Source: Candidatus Roizmanbacteria bacterium
Lineage (GTDB): Bacteria > Patescibacteriota > Microgenomatia > UBA1406 > GWC2-37-13
Direction of reading: 5' to 3'
Assembly: GCA_016215445.1 (NCBI GenBank)
Contig: JACRJL010000001.1
Coordinates: forward strand, 270,449-334,448
Length of the DNA: 64,000 bases
Shown here: positions 37,090-46,416 of the stretch, piece after piece
Layout of the letters: each line of letters begins with the position of its first letter
How positions within the stretch are numbered: the first letter of the stretch is position 1
Notes under the pieces: generated by a model
Told to the model about the DNA's origin: nothing
Databases searched by the model: none
The model's input: the letters and a program-made list of their open reading frames with translations, nothing else
Translations under genes and position numbers: made by a program

Positions 37090-38154
37090 ATGGAATTAAA
37101 TAAACTTTTGCAGTTGGTGATTGATAAACAAGCTTCAGATTTGCACATTATTCCGGAATATTTTCCGACTATTCGTGTGGCCGGAGAGCTATTCCAGTTG
37201 ACGACCATGAGTAAAGTTACGGGTGAGATGGCTGAACAGATGTTACTTGGATCTTTGACAGGTGAACAGAAGGAAAATTTTCTCGCCAACCGGGAGTTAG
37301 ACTTGGCAGTTACTTATAATAACGGCCGTTTCCGAGTCAACTTATATTATGCGAAAGGGGTAATTTGCGGTAGTTTCCGACTGATTCCAGCCACTATTAA
37401 AAGTATAGAAGAGCTAGGTTTACCAGCCATATTAAAGAAGTGCGTTGATTTTCGTCAAGGATTAGTTCTTTTGACAGGCCCAACAGGAGAGGGAAAATCA
37501 ACTACTCTAGCCTCAATTATCAATGAAATAAATCATAGATATTCCAAACACATTATTACTATCGAAGATCCAATTGAGTATGTTTACCCGGTTTCAAAAT
37601 CGATCATTTCCCAAAGAGAACTCCACCAAGATACTCATTCTTGGAGTCTGTCTTTAAAGTCAGCTTTGAGAGAGGATCCTGACGTTATTTTAGTTGGAGA
37701 GATGCGAGATTTTGATACAATCTCGTTGGTTTTAACAGCTGCAGAAACCGGTCACTTGGTTTTTTCTACTTTGCATACCAATTCGGCTCCGGAATCAATC
37801 GATAGAATAATTGACATTTTTCCGCCCCATCAGCAGAACCAGGTTAAAAATCAGCTATCGACAGTACTGAAAATGATAGTTACGCAAAGGCTTGTTCCTA
37901 AGCAAAATAGCATTGAAAGAATACCTGCCGCGGAGATTCTTATCAGCAATTCAGCTGTCTCAACTACTATAAGAGAAGGAAAAACTTATCTTATTAACAA
38001 TATTCTTGAAACGTCAGAAGGTGAGGGATTGCTTCTATTTGAGAAAAATCTTTTGTCACTTTATAAAGCCGGGTTAATTTCTAAAGAGACTGCTTTCTCG
38101 TTTGCTATTAGACCAAAGGAACTGGAAAAATTTATAAAAATAAACCGGAGCTAA
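37090..38154 (+). CDS. pilT: Type IV pilus retraction ATPase PilT
   Basis: 354 residues from the ATG one base after the pilB stop; an in-frame TTG at 37075 would overlap pilB. 'ASDLHIIPEYFPTIRVAGEL', Walker A GPTGEGKS, Walker B 'VILVGEMRD', 'STLHTN'. Drives retraction, so the pilus is probably dynamic and could serve DNA uptake, attachment or twitching. Confidence 0.94.
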   Translation: MELNKLLQLVIDKQASDLHIIPEYFPTIRVAGELFQLTTMSKVTGEMAEQMLLGSLTGEQKENFLANRELDLAVTYNNGRFRVNLYYAKGVICGSFRLIPATIKSIEELGLPAILKKCVDFRQGLVLLTGPTGEGKSTTLASIINEINHRYSKHIITIEDPIEYVYPVSKSIISQRELHQDTHSWSLSLKSALREDPDVILVGEMRDFDTISLVLTAAETGHLVFSTLHTNSAPESIDRIIDIFPPHQQNQVKNQLSTVLKMIVTQRLVPKQNSIERIPAAEILISNSAVSTTIREGKTYLINNILETSEGEGLLLFEKNLLSLYKAGLISKETAFSFAIRPKELEKFIKINRS

Positions 38155-38158
38155 ATCC

Positions 38159-39361
38159 ATGATCTTTAAATATAAAGCCCTCAAAGGTACGATTTTGATC
38201 GAAAAACAGATTGAAGCCATTTCAAGTTCTTCTGTTGTTGAGTATCTTCAGAAAAACGGCTATTTTCCAATCTCTGTGACAGAGGTAAAACAGCAAAGAA
38301 TAGATTTTCTAAACGCTCTAAATAATCAAGTAACTTTTAATGACATAGTTGATTTTACTCGTCAAATCGCGATAATGCTCAACGCAGGATTAACGTTGAT
38401 TGACGCTTTGGAGATTTTAAAAAAGCAAGCTAATAAGCCAGGGACTCAAAAAATGATTAATAGTATAGACTCGGATATAAAAGCTGGAGGTTCATTCTCC
38501 TCTGCCTTAAATAAATATCGGGGTAATTTTTCAGGTCTATACATTGCTTTGGTTAGATCGGGAGAAGCGTCAGGAAAACTTGGGGAAATTTTGCTTCGTC
38601 TGGCCGATAACCTTGAAAAAGAAAGAGAATTTAAAAGTAAGTTAAAAGGGGCTCTAATCTATCCGGCATTGATTTTGATAGGTATGTTTGTAGTTATGTT
38701 TATAATGATTACATTTGTTATCCCAAAGCTGCTGGGACTTTATAAAGATTTTAATGTTGAGTTACCAGTTACAACTCAGATATTAATTACAATTTCTTCT
38801 TTTTCTGTAAAATTTTGGCCGTTTATGGCAGTTGGGGTTTTTGCCCTTAGTTATTTTGCTAAAAAATATGTCCAGACAAGGAACGGCAAATATAATCTTG
38901 ATAGTCTTCTTTTGAAACTACCTGTCATTGGAAAAGTCATTTCCATTTCAGCTTTGGTCGACACAACGAGAACGTTAGCTATACTTATAGGAGCCGGTGT
39001 TTCTATTCTTGATGCACTTTCTATCGTGATCGATACTACAGAAAATATGATCTATCAAAAAGCTTTTATAAGTGTAAGCCACAAAGTGGAAAAAGGCCAG
39101 TCGCTTGGAGTTTCCCTCGATCAAGAAGGAATTTTTCCGCCAATTCTTGTTCAAATGAGCCAGGTTGGAGAACAAACCGGCAACCTTGACGATACTTTAC
39201 TTCGTCTTTCAAAATATTTTGAGATGGAGTCGGAAATTTCAGTGAAATCAATGACAACTCTAATCGAACCGATGATTTTAGTTATTTTAGGTTTTGGAGT
39301 AGGATTCTTGGTTCTGTCAGTAATTACGCCGATTTATAATCTGACAAGTTCATTTAAGTAA
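38159..39361 (+). CDS. pilC: Type IV pilus platform protein PilC
   Basis: 400-residue inner-membrane protein with two homologous GspF domains ('FTRQIAIMLNAGLTLIDALEIL' and 'TTRTLAILIGAGVSILDALSIV') and three hydrophobic segments (about 168-192, 217-240, 365-390). Completes the core motor. No secretin and no prepilin peptidase gene are in the window. Confidence 0.94.
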   Translation: MIFKYKALKGTILIEKQIEAISSSSVVEYLQKNGYFPISVTEVKQQRIDFLNALNNQVTFNDIVDFTRQIAIMLNAGLTLIDALEILKKQANKPGTQKMINSIDSDIKAGGSFSSALNKYRGNFSGLYIALVRSGEASGKLGEILLRLADNLEKEREFKSKLKGALIYPALILIGMFVVMFIMITFVIPKLLGLYKDFNVELPVTTQILITISSFSVKFWPFMAVGVFALSYFAKKYVQTRNGKYNLDSLLLKLPVIGKVISISALVDTTRTLAILIGAGVSILDALSIVIDTTENMIYQKAFISVSHKVEKGQSLGVSLDQEGIFPPILVQMSQVGEQTGNLDDTLLRLSKYFEMESEISVKSMTTLIEPMILVILGFGVGFLVLSVITPIYNLTSSFK

Positions 39362-39371
39362 ACAAATTTAT

Positions 39372-41414
39372 TTAATCTTTGGAGATCTCTTCCATTTTAT
39401 GATTATCTATCCTTTTTTCCAATTCTGGAAGTTCGTCGATGGAATAATGCTTTTCTAGATAATCGACCGCTTTCTTTGTTTTTTCGATCATCTGATAGTC
39501 GCTTAGACTGGCAATCTTTAAATCCAAATATCCGTGTTGTTTTATACCATAGATATCGCCTGGTCCTCTTATTTTTAAGTCTTCTTCAGCTAGTTTATTT
39601 CCGTCGTTTGTTTTGGAAAACATTTTCAGTCTTTCAACTATTGTAGAAGTTTCTTTTTCTGTGAAGAGAAAGCAGTAAGATTGTTTGTTACTTCTTCCAA
39701 CACGGCCACGCAGTTGATGAAGTTGAGCCAAACCAAAACGTTCAACCCCTTCAATCAAAATAATAGTTGCATTGGGAATATCAACGCCAACTTCGACAAC
39801 GGGTGTGGCAACCAAAATATCTATTTTTCTATTTTTGAAATCTTCCATAGTTTGGTTTTTTTCTTTAGACTTTATTTTGCCATGGAGAAGTCCGAGATTA
39901 AATTCTGAAAATATTTTTTTAAGGTTTTCGTATTCTGCCTTGGCGGCTTTAATAGATTTCATTGTTTCAATTTCTGATTCTTCAATCAAAGGGCAAACAA
40001 TGAAAACTTGTGAATGGTAAGTGGTGATTTGAGACTTGATCCATCTATAACCGGACGACCTCTTTTCTTTTGGTACAAAAAAAGTTTTAACCTGTTTTCG
40101 CCCGGGCGGCATTTCGTCTATCACAGAAAGGTCAAGTTCTCCATAAAGAGTCAGGGCAACGGTTCGGGGTATTGGAGTTGCCGTCATTGTCAATAAATGC
40201 GGATTGATTCCTTTATTTTTCAATTCTGATCTTTGGGCAACACCAAAACGGTGCTGCTCATCTATAATTACCAACCCAATTTTTCCGAACTTTATTTTTT
40301 TGCTTATTAAGGCGTGTGTTCCAATTATTATGTTTAATTTTTTAATATCCGAGGTGGAATTTGTCTTATGTGATCCTGTTTGTAGACCTATTTTAACTTT
40401 AGTGTTTTTAAATAGTTGAATAATTGTTGAGTAATGTTGTAGGGCGAGAATTTCAGTTGGTGCCATTAAGATAGATTGGTAACCGTTAAGGTATGAAAAA
40501 TAACAGGCTAATGCAGCGATAACCGTTTTACCGCTTCCCACTTCGCCCTGCAAGAAACGGTTCATTGGTTTCTGACTCTTTAGGTTTTCGGAAATTTCCT
40601 CCCAAACGCGTTTTTGGGCATTAGTTAATTTAAAAGGAAGGTTATCAACAAATTGTTTTAAGGACAGTTCATGGTTTATCCCCATGGTAAATCGGTTGCC
40701 CACTTTTTCTTTTTCCCATTCTTTTTTTACCAAACGGTTTGTAAGTTGGATTACTGATAGTTCGTCAAAAGCCAATCTTTCGCGCGCTTTTCGGGCAGAC
40801 TCTATAGAATCCGGGAAATGAATCTGTTTATAAGCGATGTTTTCTTTAATTAGGTTGTTGAAAGAAATTACCTGTTCTGGAAAAATTTCTGCCGGATTAT
40901 TTTCAACATTGTTTAGAACATTAAACATTTTTTCTCGGATTGTTTTTGAAGAGAGTCCCCTTTTCTCAGGATAGATAGGAATGATTCTTCCAGTATGAAT
41001 TTTTGTATTATTAAGTTCATACTCTTTAGGTTTCATAGATAGTTTCTTTCCGTATCTTTCACAGATTCCTGAAATACTTAAGATCATTCCTTTTTTAAAT
41101 AATCTAAGGAGATACGGTTGATTGTAGAATCCCAGTTCGATTTCTCCAGTATCATCCTTGAGTTTGAAAACCTGAATCCTTAAACCGGTTCTGGTGACTT
41201 GATATTTCGAATCCGATATTTGTCCTGTTAAGGTGACTGTTTCGCCTGGTTGAACAGCTTTAATTTTGGAGATTAAAGAATAATCTTCATAGCGGGAAGG
41301 AAAATAATTAATCAGATCATAATAGTTCTTGATTTCCAAGGATTGAAGTTTCTTGATTGTTACGGAACTGGTTTTCGGAAGGGACGCTATAGGTTCTGTT
41401 AAATCCATGAACAA
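39372..41414 (-). CDS. recG: ATP-dependent DNA helicase RecG
   Basis: 680-residue branch-migration helicase: N-terminal wedge/OB domain (about 50-150), Walker A 'GEVGSGKTVIAAL', DEQH box 'LVIIDEQHRFGVAQR', 'TMTATPIPRT', and 'QLRGRVGRSNKQSYCFL'. Starts at ATG 41414 or two codons later. Lies 4 bases after a 36-codon membrane ORF. Confidence 0.96.
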   Translation of the reverse strand: MFMDLTEPIASLPKTSSVTIKKLQSLEIKNYYDLINYFPSRYEDYSLISKIKAVQPGETVTLTGQISDSKYQVTRTGLRIQVFKLKDDTGEIELGFYNQPYLLRLFKKGMILSISGICERYGKKLSMKPKEYELNNTKIHTGRIIPIYPEKRGLSSKTIREKMFNVLNNVENNPAEIFPEQVISFNNLIKENIAYKQIHFPDSIESARKARERLAFDELSVIQLTNRLVKKEWEKEKVGNRFTMGINHELSLKQFVDNLPFKLTNAQKRVWEEISENLKSQKPMNRFLQGEVGSGKTVIAALACYFSYLNGYQSILMAPTEILALQHYSTIIQLFKNTKVKIGLQTGSHKTNSTSDIKKLNIIIGTHALISKKIKFGKIGLVIIDEQHRFGVAQRSELKNKGINPHLLTMTATPIPRTVALTLYGELDLSVIDEMPPGRKQVKTFFVPKEKRSSGYRWIKSQITTYHSQVFIVCPLIEESEIETMKSIKAAKAEYENLKKIFSEFNLGLLHGKIKSKEKNQTMEDFKNRKIDILVATPVVEVGVDIPNATIILIEGVERFGLAQLHQLRGRVGRSNKQSYCFLFTEKETSTIVERLKMFSKTNDGNKLAEEDLKIRGPGDIYGIKQHGYLDLKIASLSDYQMIEKTKKAVDYLEKHYSIDELPELEKRIDNHKMEEISKD

Positions 41415-41418
41415 TATT

Positions 41419-41529
41419 TTACCTTATAAATAAAGGCGCTAACGATGACAAAATCAAAAGGAGTGAAGATATAACGACAATCACTTTCCATAATGAATCT
41501 TTTTTTATTTTTCGCCCTAAGATTTTCAT
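41419..41529 (-). CDS. 36-residue single-pass membrane peptide
   Basis: ATG to TAA, 36 codons: a basic start (MKILGRKIKKDSLWK) followed by one hydrophobic helix (VIVVISSLLLILSSLAPLF) and a final IR. TATAAT lies exactly 6 bases before the ATG, the pattern of the leaderless genes around it, and recG follows after 4 bases. General form resembles tiny bacterial membrane peptides such as Prli42, but no homology is claimed. Function unknown. Confidence 0.65.
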   Translation of the reverse strand: MKILGRKIKKDSLWKVIVVISSLLLILSSLAPLFIR

Positions 41530-41535
41530 AGCTTT

Positions 41536-41541
41536 ATTATA
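41536..41541 (-). promoter_or_regulatory. -10 element, leaderless, for the small ORF and recG
   Basis: TATAAT on the minus strand, 6 bases before the 36-codon ORF. Confidence 0.55.
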
Positions 41542-41559
41542 CGAAAATGTTTACAGTTT

Positions 41560-41568
41560 TGATATACT
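41560..41568 (+). promoter_or_regulatory. Extended -10 for the PBP gene, leaderless
   Basis: TGATATACT (extended -10) with the hexamer ending 6 bases before the ATG at 41575. Confidence 0.6.
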
Positions 41569-41574
41569 GTTTTA

Positions 41575-44127
41575 ATGTATTTATCACGCCGTTTGCGTTT
41601 TCGACAGCAATATTCTCGACAAAAACTTGTCGTTTACGGTTTGATTTTTGCGACAGCCGCAATTATTGTCGGTTTCATATTTTCTTTTGGTCTTTTTGCC
41701 TGGTATGCAAAAGATTTACCTTCTCCTTCCAAGCTTTCTCAGGTCACAGGTTACTCGACGGTTTTTCAAGATAGAAACGGAAAAATTCTTTATGACATGT
41801 ATAAGGATAAGAATAGAGTACCAGTTTCTTTTTCGGAAATCCCTGACTATCTTAAGCAAGCGACAATTTCCATTGAAGATAAGAATTTTTATAAACATGG
41901 TGGTATTTCTCAATTTGGCATAATAAGAGCCGCGATTAATATTTTGTTGGGCCGCGGCCTTCAAGGAGGATCAACTATCACCCAGCAGCTGATTAAAAAC
42001 GTTCTGCTGACATCAAGACAGACCATATCAAGAAAAATTCAGGAGATGATTTTAGCCCTTGAGGTAGAACGACGCTATAAGAAAGACGAAATTCTTCTCA
42101 TGTATCTAAACGAATCTCCTTATGGCGGCAGTTTTTGGGGAGTCAAAACTGCCTCTAAGGGTTATTTTGGCAAAGATGTGAAGGATTTAACTTTGGTCGA
42201 ATCGGCAATCCTTGCTGGGTTACCGCAGTCTCCGAGCAACTACTCGCCTTTTATAGGCAAAAAAGATGCTTGGCGGTCGCGGACGAAAGATGTGCTACGC
42301 CGGATGAGAGAAGACGGTTATATTAACAGGGAAAGAGAAAAGAAAGCCTTGAACGAACTCGAAAAAATCAGATTTACTTCTCCAAAATTAACGATAGACG
42401 CTCCCCATTTTGTATTTTACGTCAAGGATAAAATTGAACAGGAATATGGAGGTAAACTGATTGATCAGGGTATTAAAATCAAGACGACTCTTGATTTGGA
42501 GGTTCAGAAAACAACAGAAAAAATTGTCAGCGAGGAGATAGAAAAATTAAAAGGTCTAAATGCAACTAACGGCGCTGTCGTAGTTCTAGACTCCAAAACT
42601 GGAGACATCCTCGCTATGGTGGGTTCTTATGATTTTAACGACGAAAAATTCGGCAAATTTAATGCGGCATTAGGACTAAGACAACCAGGAAGTGCTATTA
42701 AACCTATAACTTATGCAACGGCCTTTGAAAAAGGTTATACTCCGGCGACTGTGTTGATGGATGTAAAAACCGAATTTTCATCTGGTTCGTCAGTTGATAA
42801 ACCTTATACTCCTGTAAACTATGACGCCAAATTCAGAGGTCCGATGCAGGTAAGATTTGCTTTAGGCAACTCGGAAAATATACCGGCGGTCAAAATGTTG
42901 GCTATGGTTGGAGTTCGTGATTTTTTGCAAAAAGCTTCAGAGATGGGTATCTCAACTTTTGCACCGACCCAGGAGAACCTGAATCGTTTTGGTTTGGCCG
43001 TGACTTTAGGAGGTGGCGAGACTACCTTACTCGACCTAACTTCTTCCTTTTCTGTATTTGCTTCAAGTGGTCAAAAAAAAGAGACGGCATCAATTTCGGA
43101 AATCACAGATTTCAAAGGAAAAAAAATTTATAAACAAGTGCGGGTACGCGAAAAGCAAGTCATCACACCAGAAGTGGCTTTTTTGATTTCTCATATTTTA
43201 TCTGACAATAATGCCCGTCTCGATGTTTTTGGACCAAATTCATATCTAAATATTCCCGGAAAAACAGTAGCGGTAAAAACTGGAACTACAGATGACAAGC
43301 GCGACAACTGGGCAGTTGGCTATACGAAATCAATTACAGTCGGAGTCTGGGTCGGTAATAATGATAATTCAGCTATGAATCCAAAAATCGCCTCTGGTGC
43401 GACAGGCGCCTCGCCGATTTTTTACAGGCTTATGAGGGAATTACTGAAAGATCATGATGACGGAATTATGAATAAGCCGGACAAAGTTAAGGCATTAAAT
43501 ATTGATTCTTATTTGGGAGGTTTACCCAAGGATGGTTATCCGACAAGGAGTGAGTATTTTATTGACGGGACAGAACCAAAGGACATCTCTCCATATTACA
43601 AAAAAATAAAAATCTCCAAAAGTAACGGTAAGTTGGCCAACGACGTCGAAGTTAAAAACGGAAATTTTGAGGAAAAAGAATTTATAGTTATAACGGAAAG
43701 CGATCCTGTTTCCGCTGACGGGAAAAACCGCTGGCAGGAGGGAATTGATGCTTGGCTAAAAGATCAGGGTGATCCTAAATTTCATCCTCCAACCGAAACT
43801 TCAGATTCTTCTTCGGAAGACGTGATTGTTTCCATAAAAAATCCGCCGGGTCAGCAAACTGTGAATTCTAATAACATAGAGATAAAGGCAAAAATAATAA
43901 GCCTGGCCAAGATAAAAAATGTGAAAATAAAAATTAATGGAAGTGAAGTAAAGTCGATTGACGGTGATAGGGAGGAAATTGACGAGACGATTAATTTAAC
44001 GGATGGCGCTTATGAACTTCAGGTTGTTGCCACGAATGAAAAAGATAAGCAGGGTGAATCAACTCTCAAATTCGGAGTTAATAAACCTTGGGATTATTCT
44101 ATACCAACTCCAACGCCAACTCCTTAG
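41575..44127 (+). CDS. Class A penicillin-binding protein (PBP1a-like)
   Basis: 850-residue bifunctional peptidoglycan synthase. Membrane helix at about 18-43; GT51 glycosyltransferase with catalytic E101 in 'SIEDKNFYKHGG' and 'GGSTITQQLIKN'; transpeptidase with SxxK S373-K376, SxN S433-E-N435 and KTGT 568-571. The C-terminus adds an Ig-like domain (about 740-840) and ends in a Pro-Thr repeat. Main wall synthase of this window; substrate supply fits the Ddl-like protein. Confidence 0.96.
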   Translation: MYLSRRLRFRQQYSRQKLVVYGLIFATAAIIVGFIFSFGLFAWYAKDLPSPSKLSQVTGYSTVFQDRNGKILYDMYKDKNRVPVSFSEIPDYLKQATISIEDKNFYKHGGISQFGIIRAAINILLGRGLQGGSTITQQLIKNVLLTSRQTISRKIQEMILALEVERRYKKDEILLMYLNESPYGGSFWGVKTASKGYFGKDVKDLTLVESAILAGLPQSPSNYSPFIGKKDAWRSRTKDVLRRMREDGYINREREKKALNELEKIRFTSPKLTIDAPHFVFYVKDKIEQEYGGKLIDQGIKIKTTLDLEVQKTTEKIVSEEIEKLKGLNATNGAVVVLDSKTGDILAMVGSYDFNDEKFGKFNAALGLRQPGSAIKPITYATAFEKGYTPATVLMDVKTEFSSGSSVDKPYTPVNYDAKFRGPMQVRFALGNSENIPAVKMLAMVGVRDFLQKASEMGISTFAPTQENLNRFGLAVTLGGGETTLLDLTSSFSVFASSGQKKETASISEITDFKGKKIYKQVRVREKQVITPEVAFLISHILSDNNARLDVFGPNSYLNIPGKTVAVKTGTTDDKRDNWAVGYTKSITVGVWVGNNDNSAMNPKIASGATGASPIFYRLMRELLKDHDDGIMNKPDKVKALNIDSYLGGLPKDGYPTRSEYFIDGTEPKDISPYYKKIKISKSNGKLANDVEVKNGNFEEKEFIVITESDPVSADGKNRWQEGIDAWLKDQGDPKFHPPTETSDSSSEDVIVSIKNPPGQQTVNSNNIEIKAKIISLAKIKNVKIKINGSEVKSIDGDREEIDETINLTDGAYELQVVATNEKDKQGESTLKFGVNKPWDYSIPTPTPTP

Positions 44128-44513
44128 TAGCTAATGTTGACTGAAATTTTAGGTTGACTTTGAGATCTCATTTTTTGAACATAATCTTGTCCCAGAGGGT
44201 AAGCCCGAATAGAATCCTCAGGAGCTATAGAATAACTTATCACCTGATATACTGCTGTTCCGACATGGCCGCCAACATCAAAAAAAGTAACTTCAACTTC
44301 TTTTCCATGAATGTTATTTGCGGTATCCTCAGTAGCTCTAATTAACATTTCTTCGTCAGCCTTTTCATTTAAGTCTAAAACAGGTTTGCTAAGTGGAGTC
44401 ATTGTTCCAAAGCCTTTCCAAACTCTTCCATCGACATCTCTTTTTTTTTCATAAATCAATAGAAGATGGGGACTTTGTAAAACTTCTTTTCTTTGTGTTT
44501 TTAACTCTGCCAT
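44124..44513 (-). CDS. Conserved-looking hypothetical protein, 129 aa
   Basis: Not recognised. 129 residues, no membrane segment or signal; mixed alpha/beta composition with 'EVTFFDVGGHVGTAVYQVISYSI' as the most structured part. Its stop overlaps the PBP stop by 4 bases (convergent). It lies upstream of nothing obvious; pheT on the same strand is a different unit. Confidence 0.65.
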   Translation of the reverse strand: MAELKTQRKEVLQSPHLLLIYEKKRDVDGRVWKGFGTMTPLSKPVLDLNEKADEEMLIRATEDTANNIHGKEVEVTFFDVGGHVGTAVYQVISYSIAPEDSIRAYPLGQDYVQKMRSQSQPKISVNISY

Positions 44514-44534
44514 TTCAATAGTGTACTATAGGGC

Positions 44535-46415
44535 TTATATTTTTTCAAGTTCTTTTTTGGCTTCTTCCTCGGTAATATTTCGGGAAGTTGAAGAATAATA
44601 AAAACGAAGGGTCAGTTTATTTTCATATAGAGTAACCACCTCGATTTTTTGCATAAGTTTAGATTGTTCGGCCAAGCTTCTTATGACCTCGTAGGTCATT
44701 TTTGGCCCCAGCTCAAATGTTTTATCAAGCTTAATGACGGCAAAAGGATTGATAGGCTGATATTTTGGAAATTGTTTATAGTTATCAATTAACTGTTGAA
44801 AATCAATTTCAGCCATGAAAACGTTGTTTTTTTCTGTTATTTTCGGTAAGGGCAATTTATTAATTGAGCCTACATTTAATTCCTTATAAACAGCTTCAAT
44901 GATTCCTTTAAGTTCAAAATAATCAGTGTTGACAGCAATCCCCAAATTATAGTTTTCTTGTGGTAGGTCGTTTTTCCTGGGAATATAAATTTTTGCGATT
45001 TCAAATAATCTTAACGTTTCTTTTTTCCCTGTGTTTTCCTTAATATTTTTGTATAGGGAAGGAAGAAGCGTCTTTCTCATATATTCTATTTCTTCGGAGA
45101 TTGTGTTTGACAGTCTCAAGTGATCTTTTATATTCAATGGCCAATCCTCTATCATCTTTTTGGATATCATAGAATAGTTGATAACTTCGTTTAAGCCAAG
45201 ATGTTTTAAAAATGTTTTTATTCTATTTTGAAAAACGAAAAGATTTTCCATTTCTTTGGGTTGTTCTACGTAAGCTGGTGGTTGAAGCAGGGATGGAATA
45301 TTGTGGTATCCGTAAATTCTGGCAACTTCCTCAACTAAATCTTCTTGGATTGTGATGTCATATTTTCGATGTGATGGCACAGCAACAAAGTATTTTTCCG
45401 CTTTTTTATCGACAGAAAATCCCAAATTTGTCAGAATTGTAATAATAGTTTTTGGATCGATTTTTATTCCAATTAACCTGTCGAATTTTTCCTGATTAAT
45501 TTCAATCACTTTACCTTGGTATTTTTCAGGATATATGTCTTGGATCTTGGAGACAATCTTTCCTTGGCAGTATTTTTCTATAAGTTCGGAAGCAGTAACG
45601 GTTGTTGCCTCAACTCTCTCTTCGTCAAGACCTTTTTCAAAAAATGTTGCGGCAATGGTCCTTTGTCCGGTCGTCATGGTTGTCTTTCGAATTTTGCTTT
45701 TGTTATAAGTCTGAACGAACAAAAGAACCCTTTTGGTTTTTGAAGTGATGGCCGAATTCAATCCGCCCATGATGCCGCAGAGGTCAATTAGTTTTCCCGA
45801 TCCGTCCTCTATCACGACATCTCCTCCCGGCAGCGTGATTTCCTTCTCATCCAGGGTTACGAGTTTTTCGCCTTTTTTGGACTCTCTGACAATCATTCGA
45901 TGATCTATGATCTTGTCATAATCGAACATATGTATTGGTTGGCCAAAGGTAAGCATCAAGTAGTTTGAAACGTCAACGACATTATTTATTATTTTAACTC
46001 CGGCTTTTGCAAGTCTATCTTTGATAAAATCCGGTGAATCTTTGATGACTATTTCATCATAAATTATTGCTGTAAATCTTGAGACTAGATCTGGGTTGCG
46101 GATTTCGACTTTGAGATCGTAGCCTTTTCCTTCTTTTATTTTACTGAATTTCAAATCTTTCAAAGGATTGGACTTTAATTTTGCTTTTTTACCGAACATT
46201 GGCAGTATGGCAACAGCTTCTTGGGCAATGCCGAGTACAGATGCATAATCAATCCTATTAGATATGATCTCGATGTCATATATATAATCGTTGCCAATCT
46301 TTTCGACAGATTCAATGGAGGGTCCGCAAAGAGATAGATATTCCCTGATTTCATCCGGATTTGCATTGGTTTCAAGATAATCAAGAAGCCAATTATGGGT
46401 AATTTTTATATTCAT
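44535..46415 (-). CDS. pheT: Phenylalanyl-tRNA synthetase beta subunit, EMAP-less
   Basis: 626 residues from the ATG just after the pheS stop ('MNIKITHNWLLDYLE'). An upstream in-frame start would overlap pheS by 62 bases. The usual tRNA-binding EMAP/OB domain (about residues 40-150 in other bacteria) is missing: the B1 start runs straight into 'YDIEIISNRIDYASVLGIAQE'. B3/4, B5 and the C-terminal FDX-ACB domain ('PFAVIKLDKTFEL...') are present. Confidence 0.93.
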   Translation of the reverse strand: MNIKITHNWLLDYLETNANPDEIREYLSLCGPSIESVEKIGNDYIYDIEIISNRIDYASVLGIAQEAVAILPMFGKKAKLKSNPLKDLKFSKIKEGKGYDLKVEIRNPDLVSRFTAIIYDEIVIKDSPDFIKDRLAKAGVKIINNVVDVSNYLMLTFGQPIHMFDYDKIIDHRMIVRESKKGEKLVTLDEKEITLPGGDVVIEDGSGKLIDLCGIMGGLNSAITSKTKRVLLFVQTYNKSKIRKTTMTTGQRTIAATFFEKGLDEERVEATTVTASELIEKYCQGKIVSKIQDIYPEKYQGKVIEINQEKFDRLIGIKIDPKTIITILTNLGFSVDKKAEKYFVAVPSHRKYDITIQEDLVEEVARIYGYHNIPSLLQPPAYVEQPKEMENLFVFQNRIKTFLKHLGLNEVINYSMISKKMIEDWPLNIKDHLRLSNTISEEIEYMRKTLLPSLYKNIKENTGKKETLRLFEIAKIYIPRKNDLPQENYNLGIAVNTDYFELKGIIEAVYKELNVGSINKLPLPKITEKNNVFMAEIDFQQLIDNYKQFPKYQPINPFAVIKLDKTFELGPKMTYEVIRSLAEQSKLMQKIEVVTLYENKLTLRFYYSSTSRNITEEEAKKELEKI

Positions 46416-46416
46416 A

